From contig CAZTWL010000002.1 of NCBI GenBank assembly GCA_964617825.1, positions 1 to 64,000 of the forward strand: DNA of 64,000 nucleotides, read 5' to 3'. Origin of the DNA: VSJD01 sp964617825. Its GTDB lineage: Bacteria > Verrucomicrobiota > Kiritimatiellia > JAAZAB01. Both the position numbers and the translations under genes were made by a program. Each line of letters opens with the position of its first letter. Position 1 is the first letter of the stretch. Positions 1 through 7,329 of this stretch are shown piece by piece. The notes under the pieces were generated by a model, which saw nothing but the letters and a program-made list of their open reading frames with translations, was not told where the DNA came from and ran no database searches.

Positions 1-1103
1 GAAAAAGTGCCATCCAGGGCACGGAGTTGTGCGCGGTCGTCGAATACATGTATTCCCTGGAGTGGCTGGTCGGCATACTCGGCGATCCGGTGCTTGCCGA
101 TCGGTTGGAACTCATCGCCTTCAACGCGCTTCCCGCGACATTTTCCCCGGACATGTGGGCGCATCAGTACGATCAGCAGGTGAATCAGATCGAGTGCAGC
201 ATTCGCGAGAATCGTTCATGGAACACCAATGACCCCGATGCGAACATCTATGGTCTCGATCCGAACTATGGTTGTTGCACGGCGAACCTGAGCCAGGGGT
301 GGCCCAAGTTTGCCGCGCACCTTTGGATGCGCACGCCATCCAACGGGATTGTCGCCGCGGCCTATGCGCCCTCGCGGCTCGACACGAACATTGACGGCAC
401 CCCGGTCTCCGTGACATTGGAGACGGACTATCCTTTCCGGCAGAACCTGCAATTCTCCGTGGAAGTCGGACAGCCGATTCGGTTTCCCCTTCTTCTGCGC
501 ATTCCCGCATGGGCGAAAGGAGCGACGGTCAGGATCGGAGGCAAGACAGAACACGTTCGGGAAACCGGTTCGTTTCACACGATCAAACGTACCTGGAAAG
601 GGATAACGACGATCCAACTGTCTTTGCCGATGATGCCGCTTGCCATTCCGCGTCCCAATGGCGCTATCTCAATCGTCCGCGGCCCCCTATTGTATACCCT
701 TGGAATTGGTGAAGAATGGCGCCAGGTCAACAAAGACAAACTGCACCACGAACCACCGCATGCGGATTGGGAGGTGTTGCCCACGACCCCCTGGAATTAC
801 GCTCTCGAACTCAACGAGGGCAAATTAGCAGCGGATATCAGCTTTGAAGAGCACAAGGTTGAAACGCCAGTCTTTTCCCCGGCCAGTCCTCCCGTTACCG
901 CCACCGTCACAGGACGGCGTGTGCCGGACTGGACAGAAAAGGATGGTTCTGCTGAGCCAACTCCTCAAAGCCCCGTCAGATCCGCTGAACCGTCGGAAAA
1001 GATATTGCTGATTCCTTACGGCTGCACGAATCTCCGTATTGCTGAATTCCCCGTTGTGAAGAATGAAGAGGATGCCGAACCAAACGTTCCAGGCGACGCT
1101 TGA
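1..1103 (+). CDS. GH127 (DUF1680) beta-L-arabinofuranosidase-like glycosidase, 5' truncated
   Basis: The reading frame is open from base 3 at the window edge, so the N-terminal part of the (alpha/alpha)6 barrel is missing and about 366 residues remain. The fragment has the two GH127 zinc-site motifs: E-x-C (ELC, bases 24-32) and adjacent cysteines in GCCTAN (bases 270-287). In characterised GH127 enzymes these supply the Glu and three Cys that bind zinc, one Cys being the nucleophile. The C-terminal part is the beta-sandwich region, with a TPWNYAL stretch typical of the family. It probably removes arabinose or a similar sugar from plant-derived glycans. The stop lies just inside the first attC site, so this is the first visible cassette gene. 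The family call is firm; the substrate is not. Confidence 0.85.
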   Translation, partial: KSAIQGTELCAVVEYMYSLEWLVGILGDPVLADRLELIAFNALPATFSPDMWAHQYDQQVNQIECSIRENRSWNTNDPDANIYGLDPNYGCCTANLSQGWPKFAAHLWMRTPSNGIVAAAYAPSRLDTNIDGTPVSVTLETDYPFRQNLQFSVEVGQPIRFPLLLRIPAWAKGATVRIGGKTEHVRETGSFHTIKRTWKGITTIQLSLPMMPLAIPRPNGAISIVRGPLLYTLGIGEEWRQVNKDKLHHEPPHADWEVLPTTPWNYALELNEGKLAADISFEEHKVETPVFSPASPPVTATVTGRRVPDWTEKDGSAEPTPQSPVRSAEPSEKILLIPYGCTNLRIAEFPVVKNEEDAEPNVPGDA

Positions 1104-1130
1104 CAGCGCGCCTGAACGTTGGCGTTGGCC
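1074..1130 (+). other. attC site 1
   Basis: The 5' box is GCCGAAC followed by CAAACG. The arms TTCCAGGCG and CGCCTGAA pair except for one extra C. The 3' side reads AACGTTGGCGTTGGCC. It overlaps the end of the GH127 gene, and there is no T tract that would make it a terminator. Confidence 0.75.
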
Positions 1131-1148
1131 GGAGGATGGAAGATATCC

Positions 1149-1862
1149 ATGGACATTGCTGAACGAGTCCGTTTGTGTGGTCAGCGTTATCGCCGACGGC
1201 AGGCCGAGGGGAAGGCCGGGTGGGCCGACGAAGCGTCGTACGCGCAGAAGAGAAGCCGACTGGATGACATCCTTGCGTCCAACCCTCTGCCGGAACCATG
1301 CCGTTTTCTTGAACTGGGGTGCGGCAACGGCAACGTGACCATGTACATGGCGCAAAAGGGCCATGTCGCGTACGGCGTGGACATCGTTCCCGAAGCGATC
1401 GAGTGGGCCAAACGGCAGGCCAACGAGCAGAAGATCGTAGCCGACTTCCGCGTGGGCAGCGTGGTCACTCTCTCGGGCTTCAGTGACGAGTTCTTTGACC
1501 TTGTCTTCGATGCGAATTGCCTGTTTATGATCATGGGCAAGGATCGTGCGGCGTGTGTCGCAAGTGTCTGGCGCGCGTTGAAGCGCGGCGGCATTTTCTA
1601 CGGCGAGGCACACTTGCTGAATGAGGCGATCACAAGACGGATGATCTTCAACGGCCAAGACTACTTCGACCCGGAAGGGCAGTATTCCACGGTCCAAGGG
1701 CATCCGCTGTACTACTACAGTCGGGAGCAGGAGTTTGTTGATCTGATCGAGGGCACTGGATTCCGGATACTCCGGCGCGGAAAGGAGGGGCCGTATCCAA
1801 CCCATCAGAACATGCCTTTCTGTGCTGGCGGGATGTGGATCGAGGCCACGAAACCGCGATGA
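1149..1862 (+). CDS. Class I SAM-dependent methyltransferase
   Basis: A 237-residue protein with the SAM-binding motif I FLELGCGNGN at residues 53-62, an acidic residue ending strand 2 (GVDIV), and a post-motif region FDLVFDANCLFMIM. These mark a Rossmann-fold methyltransferase of the Methyltransf_11/25 type. I chose ATG 1149 because GGAGG lies at 1131-1135; an in-frame TTG further upstream falls inside the attC palindrome. It occupies a cassette alone between attC sites 1 and 2. The substrate cannot be read from the sequence; a small molecule is more likely than RNA because no RNA-binding domain is present. Confidence 0.8.
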   Translation: MDIAERVRLCGQRYRRRQAEGKAGWADEASYAQKRSRLDDILASNPLPEPCRFLELGCGNGNVTMYMAQKGHVAYGVDIVPEAIEWAKRQANEQKIVADFRVGSVVTLSGFSDEFFDLVFDANCLFMIMGKDRAACVASVWRALKRGGIFYGEAHLLNEAITRRMIFNGQDYFDPEGQYSTVQGHPLYYYSREQEFVDLIEGTGFRILRRGKEGPYPTHQNMPFCAGGMWIEATKPR

Positions 1863-1866
1863 CAGC

Positions 1867-1926
1867 GGACAACCACCGGCGGCACCATACGTCGCTTCAC
1901 GCCTCTGGTGCGCCGTAACGTTGGGT
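1867..1926 (+). other. attC site 2
   Basis: GGACAAC box, arms CGGCGGCACCA and TGGTGCGCCG (one extra G on the 5' arm), and a perfect GTTGGGT 3' box. It starts 4 bases after the methyltransferase stop. Confidence 0.85.
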
Positions 1927-1933
1927 GAATGAG

Positions 1934-2362
1934 ATGACAGCCAGAGCGGGCATGATTGCAGACACGACTGTCCGCTATCTCGGGGTGGCCACATACACAC
2001 TGCTGGCCTGCTACGTCGCCTATTGGCTTTTCGTCTCATGTTGCTGGTGCGGTCTTTCCCATCCCAAGAACATTGTCCGGATGTTTCTCGGAGGTTTCTG
2101 GTGCGTGTTTGTCTGGTTCTGGTATGTTATGCTGCCGATGACGGCGGTCATTATACTCGACTTGCAGCGAAGACTGCGAGGACGGAGACAAAGAGCACCC
2201 AACCAAGCCTCGCACGCGACTTCGGAACCCGCGCCGGGCGCGGCTTCCTCTGTGCGCGAATGCGGAGTTGCCCGGCCGGGCGACCTGACTTTTTGCCCCG
2301 TCAATCCGGTGCTACACACCGATTGCCAGGGCAAAAAGTCGGTCAACTCCGCATTGGGTTAA
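1934..2362 (+). CDS. Small integral membrane protein of unknown function, C-terminus reading into attC
   Basis: About 142 residues. Residues roughly 12-32 and 40-68 are strongly hydrophobic and should form two membrane segments separated by a short Cys-rich turn (SCCWCG). After the basic stretch RRLRGRRQR the reading frame enters the next attC site, so the last 55 or so residues (starting APNQASHATSEPAPGAAS) are translated recombination site rather than conserved protein. The start could be ATG 1934, an upstream GTG at 1925 inside attC site 2, or a later ATG; no strong Shine-Dalgarno decides it. I recognise no family. Confidence 0.55.
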   Translation: MTARAGMIADTTVRYLGVATYTLLACYVAYWLFVSCCWCGLSHPKNIVRMFLGGFWCVFVWFWYVMLPMTAVIILDLQRRLRGRRQRAPNQASHATSEPAPGAASSVRECGVARPGDLTFCPVNPVLHTDCQGKKSVNSALG

Positions 2363-2364
2363 AT
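2197..2364 (+). other. attC site 3, long form with nested hairpin
   Basis: Starts with ACCCAAC and ends around ATTGGGTTAAAT, about 165 nt, much longer than its neighbours. Inside are nested palindromes: AATGCGGAGTTG with CAACTCCGCATT, and GACTTTTTGCCC with GGGCAAAAAGTC. It could be one long site with a large variable structure or two sites fused by recombination. Confidence 0.65.
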
Positions 2365-2369
2365 AAACC

Positions 2370-2846
2370 ATGAGCAGAGGCATTCTTTTAATCATAGCAG
2401 CGATTATTCTGTCGGCTTCTTTGTTTCTTCCTTGGCATTACTCTATAAAAGAACGGCAGATGTATTATCCAAATCGTTCATCCTCTGACGGAGACAAAGT
2501 AATATTGGCATGCTGGCATTATAAAATGCCTTCGGTCGTCGGCTATAAAACGCCCAGCGCATTGATTGCTGTTACGCCCTTGATAATAATCCTCGGTGCC
2601 TGCGGATTACTTTTTATCGTAAGACCGAATTTACAGGGACGCATGGTTAAATTTGGGCCTGCATCTGTAGCCGCCCTTGGAGGCATTGCAATTCTCGGAA
2701 TTCATTACAAGCTTGATTACCCCGATATCGGAGGAATATTAGCGCTTATTGTGGTAATTTGTTCAATACCCGTTTCGTTTGTGACAAAAAAGGGAACCCA
2801 ACCAGCGGGTTCAGGCTATCGCCCGCCTACGGCGAGCTCAGCCTGA
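2370..2846 (+). CDS. Membrane protein of unknown function (cassette-borne)
   Basis: 158 residues with about four hydrophobic segments: residues 4-22, 63-84, 95-110 and 120-138. The segment before the second helix carries ACWHYK and is probably extra-cytoplasmic. The last 16 or so residues (TQPAGSGYRPP onward) are encoded by the following attC site, so the native C-terminus probably ended near VTKKG. Base composition is visibly more A/T-rich than in neighbouring genes, which fits a separately acquired cassette. No family recognised; the call rests on frame integrity, the starting ATG and hydrophobicity. Confidence 0.6.
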   Translation: MSRGILLIIAAIILSASLFLPWHYSIKERQMYYPNRSSSDGDKVILACWHYKMPSVVGYKTPSALIAVTPLIIILGACGLLFIVRPNLQGRMVKFGPASVAALGGIAILGIHYKLDYPDIGGILALIVVICSIPVSFVTKKGTQPAGSGYRPPTASSA

Positions 2847-2861
2847 CCCGTTTCGTTCGGC
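2796..2861 (+). other. attC site 4
   Basis: ACCCAAC box, arms CGGGTTCAGGCT and AGCCTGACCCG with one extra T on the 5' arm, 3' box GTTCGGC. It overlaps the end of the upstream coding sequence. Confidence 0.85.
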
Positions 2862-2883
2862 GAAAAAAGTGAAGGAGGAAAAC

Positions 2884-3240
2884 ATGAGACGGATAGCAGG
2901 GCTCATCATCTTGGCGACGGCACTCATTACCGGAACGGGATTTACCTCCGAACTATCCAAGATTACCGGAAAATATATGGTATGCGACAATCATGCCGGC
3001 GCAGGTTTCTTCTGGGTTGATACCACCACAGGCAAAATATGGTGGTCGGACATGACAGGAAAAGAAAAAATCGAATGGAAATATTATGGCCAAGTGCAAG
3101 GGGCAAAGACCGGTGATGTGGGAACCTATGTTCCACAAGTCAACAAAAATGGCGGCGGTTTGTATATCCTCAACACTGTAACAGGCGAGGGCTGGTGGAC
3201 AAATGGAAAAGAATGGAAGGCGTTGGGCAAGCCGGAATAA
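2884..3240 (+). CDS. Small secreted protein of unknown function
   Basis: 118 residues starting at ATG 2884, preceded by AAGGAGGA at 2873-2880, a strong ribosome site that decides against an upstream GTG in frame. The N-terminus MRRIAGLIILATALITGTGF is a typical Sec signal. The mature part is small and rich in Trp, Gly and Lys, with two similar units (DTTTGKIWWSDM and NTVTGEGWWTNG) that look like a repeated beta-hairpin in which W-W pairs follow T-G. This suggests a small beta-propeller-like or lectin-like fold. No known family recognised. It fills its own cassette between attC sites 4 and 5. Confidence 0.65.
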   Translation: MRRIAGLIILATALITGTGFTSELSKITGKYMVCDNHAGAGFFWVDTTTGKIWWSDMTGKEKIEWKYYGQVQGAKTGDVGTYVPQVNKNGGGLYILNTVTGEGWWTNGKEWKALGKPE

Positions 3241-3252
3241 ACAACACAAAGT

Positions 3253-3313
3253 TGCCGAAACCGCGGGTTCAGACTATCGCGCTACGCGCTCAGTCTGACC
3301 CGATTCGTTGGGC
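3253..3313 (+). other. attC site 5
   Basis: Arms CGGGTTCAGACT and AGTCTGACCCG with one extra base on the 5' arm, loop rich in CGC, 3' box GTTGGGC. The 5' box is imperfect (GCCGAAAC). Its arms closely resemble those of site 4. Confidence 0.85.
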
Positions 3314-3358
3314 AATAATCAGCACTTCATTCGCCATTGCGACAAAGGGAAAGTATCC

Positions 3359-4555
3359 ATGAATGGCAGCAAAGCAGTCCTCTGGACCAAAGAATATGTC
3401 ATCATTGCCTTGATGAATTTTTTCATCGCTCTAAGTTTCTATCTATTGATGATCATCGTTGTGGAATACGCAATGAAACGCTTTGCCTCGCCTCCCAGCG
3501 AAGCAGGTTTTGTAGCCAGCATCTTCGTCATCGGGGCGCTGATCGCGCGCGTGTTCGCCGGAAGATGGATAACGAGGTTTGGCTATGAGAGGATGCTCCG
3601 CGTGGGAGTAGTCGCCTTCTTGGCCATGATGCTGCTCTATTTTGGAGCCAACAACGTCATGTCCCTGCTCGTGGTCCGCTTTTTCCACGGCATGGCCTTT
3701 GGCATCACCTCGACGGCCACTGCGACTATCATCTCGGACATCATCCCGAGGGAACGTAGCGGCGAAGGCATCGCATACTACTCTCTCAGCCAGACGCTCG
3801 CGACGGCCATCGGCCCATTCATCGGCATGTTCCTCAGCCAGCATGGCAGCTACAACAATATATTCGCAACCTGCTCTCTGGTCTCGGCAGTTTGCCTCCT
3901 GCTGCTGCCTGTCGTGAAGTTGCGCAAAACAGAATCCGCTCCCGATCAAAAGGATGTCGGACGGCGGTTCGCGCTCAACAACTTCATCGAACCCAAGGTC
4001 ATCCCGATTTCATCGTTAAATATGCTTTTCTTCCTATGCTATTCCAGCATCGTATCGTTTCTTGCGGTATACGCCAAAGAAATACAGTTGGTGAACGCCG
4101 CAGGTTTCTTTTTCATCGTTTATGCCGTGGCCGTTACGATTTCGAGGCCAGTCGTCGGCCGCCTGTTCGACCTGAAGGGGGAGAACACGATCATGTATCC
4201 GGCCATTCTGGTTTTTGCGGCGGGCATGCTTCTGTTCAGCCAAAGTCACCATGACGTTACGCTGCTGTTGAGCGCGGCGCTGGTCGGCCTGGGCTTTGGT
4301 GCCATTCAGTCCAGCACCCAGACCATCGCGGTCAAGATCCCCTCGCGGGAACGCATGGGACTGGCGAACTCCACCTATTTCCTGTGTGCCGACGTCGGAA
4401 TGGGAATCGGGCCCTTGGTGGTCGGGTTCATCATCCCCTTCACCGGCTATAGGGGTATGTATTTTGTCGTGGCGATCATCGCCTTGGCGTGCCTGTCTTT
4501 CTATTATTTCGTGCACGGAAGAACCGCGCCAAAACATGGAGGATATCGATCATGA
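3359..4555 (+). CDS. MFS transporter (12 TM)
   Basis: 398 residues with the alternating hydrophobic pattern of a 12-helix major facilitator protein. The loop between helices 2 and 3 has RVFAGRWITRFGYERM, matching the MFS signature G-x-x-x-D/N-R-x-G-R-R loosely, and the symmetric second-half loop reads SRPVVGRLFDLKGEN. It most resembles drug/sugar-efflux MFS proteins of Gram-positive and environmental bacteria. ATG 3359 was chosen over an upstream TTG inside attC site 5. The stop overlaps the next start by four bases, so the two genes are translationally coupled within one cassette. Substrate unknown. Confidence 0.85.
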   Translation: MNGSKAVLWTKEYVIIALMNFFIALSFYLLMIIVVEYAMKRFASPPSEAGFVASIFVIGALIARVFAGRWITRFGYERMLRVGVVAFLAMMLLYFGANNVMSLLVVRFFHGMAFGITSTATATIISDIIPRERSGEGIAYYSLSQTLATAIGPFIGMFLSQHGSYNNIFATCSLVSAVCLLLLPVVKLRKTESAPDQKDVGRRFALNNFIEPKVIPISSLNMLFFLCYSSIVSFLAVYAKEIQLVNAAGFFFIVYAVAVTISRPVVGRLFDLKGENTIMYPAILVFAAGMLLFSQSHHDVTLLLSAALVGLGFGAIQSSTQTIAVKIPSRERMGLANSTYFLCADVGMGIGPLVVGFIIPFTGYRGMYFVVAIIALACLSFYYFVHGRTAPKHGGYRS

Positions 4556-5178
4556 AAAAGAATTCGTCCTTTGTCATTTCAATCAGCAGGGAGTTGGGAA
4601 GCGGCGGCGCCTTCGTCGGACAACAGCTCGCCAGGAAGTTAGGCGTTGCCTATGCAGACCGTGAAATCATCCGGAAAGCGGCGGAACAACTATCGGTATT
4701 GGAGGAGGATCTGGAAACACGCGAAGAGGCTGTTCCCTCGTTCTGGCGGTCTCTCATGCAGACCAGTGGTATAACCCCGGACGTGTATGTACCCCCGAAG
4801 GTGCTGCTTCCAACGAATCGTGAATTGTTCGAGGCCGAGTCGGGAATCATAGAGCATATCGCAAGAGAAGGTTCAGCGGTCATCATCGGCCGCTGCGGTT
4901 TTCACGTTCTTATGGAACACCAAAACCATGTCAGCATCTTTTTGCATGGCGATCGCGGGTTCAGGGCCGAACGGTTTCAAACGCTCTATCAGACGACAAG
5001 AGAGACAGCCGAAACGGCCATCGCAAAAAGTGACAAAGACAGAGCCTTATATTGCAGAACATACACAGGGAAGGATTGGTCCGACGCCAGGAATTTCAAT
5101 CTGTCCATCGACACATCTAAACTGGATGGAATGGACAAAGTGGTCGATTTGATTTTGGGCTACCTGAAATTGAGGTAA
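4552..5178 (+). CDS. Cytidylate kinase-like protein
   Basis: 208 residues, starting with an N-terminal ISRELGSGGAFVGQQLARKL segment, the P-loop-like signature of the cytidylate-kinase-like family (Cytidylate_kin2). Further matches are YADREIIRKAAEQL and IIGRCGFHVL, followed by a C-terminal helical region with the RDK-type arginine/lysine cluster typical of the family. It lacks a textbook G-x-x-x-x-G-K-S/T Walker loop: the loop reads SRELGSGG, as in other members. The ATG overlaps the MFS stop (ATGA). Nucleotide phosphorylation is inferred from the fold; why it is paired with a transporter is unknown. Confidence 0.8.
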   Translation: MKKNSSFVISISRELGSGGAFVGQQLARKLGVAYADREIIRKAAEQLSVLEEDLETREEAVPSFWRSLMQTSGITPDVYVPPKVLLPTNRELFEAESGIIEHIAREGSAVIIGRCGFHVLMEHQNHVSIFLHGDRGFRAERFQTLYQTTRETAETAIAKSDKDRALYCRTYTGKDWSDARNFNLSIDTSKLDGMDKVVDLILGYLKLR

Positions 5179-5240
5179 GCTGATATGGTATTTGATGTCT
5201 CTGGCATATTGACTTGTCAGCGGGTCGGGCCTGAAGTAAT

Positions 5241-5327
5241 GCCCAACAATCACATACACTCGGACAGCAAAAAGCGGCGCTCGTTCCTCGCTTTGCTTTT
5301 TGTTGCCGGTGATGTGAGGCGTTCTGC
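5241..5327 (+). other. attC site 6
   Basis: Perfect GCCCAAC 5' box followed by AATCACAT. Long imperfect stem with CAGCAAAAAGC against GCTTTTTGTTG, and TCACAT against ATGTGA. The 3' box GTTCTGC is degenerate. At 87 nt it is longer than most sites in the array. Confidence 0.75.
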
Positions 5328-5345
5328 ATGGAGGGATAAGTTGAC

Positions 5346-6299
5346 ATGAAGCTCGCAACAACAACCGCCGATTTCCACATCTACTCCGACAAGGCCTCGG
5401 AGATCGTCGACATGTTCGACGGCACGGGCTTCCGATATCTTGATCTCAACCTTTACGAGAGCATATATCCGGGGTCGCCCTTCCTCGGTGCGCATTGGGA
5501 GCGGTGGATACAGGACGCAGCTGGAGCCGCAACCGCGAAGCACATGAGTTTCTGCCAGGCGCATGCGCCCGGCGGCAACCCGTTTGCGTCTGGTGAGGAA
5601 TATGACGTGTTTCTGAATGCAACCATCCGCTCGATCGAGGCCTGCAGCAGATTGGGAATACGCCAAATCGTGGTTCATTCAAAGGATATTGGTGGATTCC
5701 CCTCCAGGGAGTACCGTGGGCTGAATCTGAAACGCAATCGCGACTTCTTCTCCAACCTCTTCCCGACGATGGAGAAGACCGGTGTCCGCGTCCTGGTCGA
5801 GAACAGCTGCGACCGACACGCTCCGACCAAGGAGAACACCAGGCATTTCCCCTCCATTGCGTCGGAGCTGCTGGAGCTTACAGAGCATATTGGCCACCCT
5901 TTGCTCGATGTATGCTGGGATACGGGTCACGCCAATGTCCAGGGCGTGGATCAGTACCAGAGCATCGTTGAACTTGGGAACCGTCTTCGGGGCCTCCACA
6001 TCAACGACAACTATGGGGACATGGATTCTCATGTGGCCCCGTTGCAGGGCACCACAAACATGGACGCTGTCATGCAGGGGCTGTTGGACGTCCACTACCA
6101 GGGCTATTTCACCTTTGAGGCCAGCAACATTCTGCGAAATGGGGCGGTGTGGCCCAACTACCGGCGCGAATGGCATTTCCGCAACGAGAAGGTGACCCGG
6201 CTCATGGACGTTCCGCTTTCGCTGAAACGCCAGGCGGTTGCATTGCTGTATCAGATTGGCAGGCACATGCTCACTGAGTACGGCTGCTATGAGGAGTGA
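5346..6299 (+). CDS. Sugar phosphate isomerase/epimerase-like TIM-barrel protein
   Basis: 317 residues of the xylose-isomerase-like/AP-endonuclease-2 superfamily. Visible marks are the metal-ligand strands VLVENSC (Glu), VCWDTGHANV (Asp and His) and LHINDNYGDMDSH (His, Asp), followed by a final Glu in YFTFEAS. This is the standard E-D-H-E divalent-metal centre. It probably isomerises or epimerises a keto-sugar or inositol derivative in the cytoplasm; no signal peptide is present. ATG 5346 is preceded by GGAGGGAT at 5330-5337. It is the only gene in its cassette. Confidence 0.85.
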   Translation: MKLATTTADFHIYSDKASEIVDMFDGTGFRYLDLNLYESIYPGSPFLGAHWERWIQDAAGAATAKHMSFCQAHAPGGNPFASGEEYDVFLNATIRSIEACSRLGIRQIVVHSKDIGGFPSREYRGLNLKRNRDFFSNLFPTMEKTGVRVLVENSCDRHAPTKENTRHFPSIASELLELTEHIGHPLLDVCWDTGHANVQGVDQYQSIVELGNRLRGLHINDNYGDMDSHVAPLQGTTNMDAVMQGLLDVHYQGYFTFEASNILRNGAVWPNYRREWHFRNEKVTRLMDVPLSLKRQAVALLYQIGRHMLTEYGCYEE

Positions 6300-6308
6300 T
6301 TGGCCATG

Positions 6309-6365
6309 GCAGAACCAGCAGGTGCAGGCGACGCTCTGCCGCGCGCCTGACCTGCGGTGTTGGGC
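6309..6365 (+). other. attC site 7
   Basis: GCAGAAC box, arms CAGGTGCAGGCG and CGCCTGACCTG with one bulged G, perfect GTTGGGC 3' box. It is similar in the arms to site 1. Confidence 0.9.
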
Positions 6366-6375
6366 AGGAAAAGGC

Positions 6376-7239
6376 ATGATTCGACAACACAAATCGGAGG
6401 AGTCGGCACGAGTAGGAATGAGAGACTATCACAACTGGGACTCTATTCGAGCCGTGACACCCACATGCTGCTCTTTGTTGGGATTGCCCTTGCCGGCAAT
6501 TTCTTCGGATCGCGTGTTGACCGACGTGTTGCGAATGTCATGCAGGGCATTGAATGACAAACCGGTGCAAAGATGTTTGGTGTTCGCACCGGATGCGCTT
6601 GGAACTCATTTGTTCGCCCGGCACCCGGAATTGGCTGCGGATGTGGCAAACGTGGCGCCTATCGAAGTATTTATGCAATCTGTCGTGCCTCCGAAAACGC
6701 CCGTATGCTTTGCCTCGATGTTCACAGGGGCCGCGCCAGATCAGCATGGGATCCGGAAATACGAGAAACCTGTGCTTCAATGCGACACGCTGTTTGACGC
6801 TCTTCAGCGTGCGGGCAAGCGGGTTGCCATCGTGTCCGTGAAAGGATCAAGCATTGACCTGATCTTTCGAGGCCGGGCCATTGACTACTATTCCGAGACC
6901 TACGACCCCGACGTGACAAAACGCGTGATCTCGCTTATGAAAGCGGATCGGCACGAGTTCATACTCGCCTACCATCAGGAATACGATGATGCCATGCACA
7001 AGACGGGGCCGTTCACGGAAGAAGCTCTTCAGGCGGCAAAGAACAATGTGCGCGCATTTGTGAGCATGAACGGCGCATTCGATGAGTACTGGCAACGCTA
7101 CAACCGGATGGTCGCTTTTGTCCCTGATCATGGCGGACATATGGACGATGCTCTCGGCAGAGGCACTCACGGCGCAGACATTGCCGAAGACATGGAACTT
7201 AAGCACTTCTACGGGTTTCGCAGAGGGCGCTGCACATGA
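6376..7239 (+). CDS. Alkaline phosphatase superfamily protein (type I phosphodiesterase-like)
   Basis: 287 residues. Candidate metal ligands and nucleophile in order: an Asp in VFAPDALG, a Thr/Ser in PPKTPVCFASMF, YDDAMHKTG (Asp, His), FVPDHGGHMDD (Asp-His) and HGADIAEDM (His). That order is the alkaline-phosphatase/phosphodiesterase/sulfatase superfamily core, in a short form without a signal peptide. Start ATG 6376 has GGAAAAGG just upstream; ATG 6418 is also possible. Its single-gene cassette follows the sugar isomerase. It may hydrolyse a phosphate mono- or diester, or be a phosphomutase-like relative. Confidence 0.7.
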   Translation: MIRQHKSEESARVGMRDYHNWDSIRAVTPTCCSLLGLPLPAISSDRVLTDVLRMSCRALNDKPVQRCLVFAPDALGTHLFARHPELAADVANVAPIEVFMQSVVPPKTPVCFASMFTGAAPDQHGIRKYEKPVLQCDTLFDALQRAGKRVAIVSVKGSSIDLIFRGRAIDYYSETYDPDVTKRVISLMKADRHEFILAYHQEYDDAMHKTGPFTEEALQAAKNNVRAFVSMNGAFDEYWQRYNRMVAFVPDHGGHMDDALGRGTHGADIAEDMELKHFYGFRRGRCT

Positions 7240-7249
7240 ACGGAAAACT

Positions 7250-7313
7250 GCCCAACAAGGCACCCGAGGCTAGCGCTCACCCGGGCTCGCGCAGCCTGAG
7301 TGCCAACATTCGC
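7250..7313 (+). other. attC site 8
   Basis: GCCCAAC 5' box. Arms GGCACCCGAGGCT and AGCCTGAGTGCC pair with one bulge. The 3' box is degenerate (ATTCGCA, with the key G replaced by A), so it may no longer recombine. Confidence 0.75.
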
Positions 7314-7329
7314 AACGACGAGAAGAAGA

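Noticed and set aside
825..2039. Long minus-strand frame (404 codons) opposite the GH127 and methyltransferase genes
   Set aside because: It is antisense to two genes with clear motifs, crosses attC sites and shows no recognisable domain.
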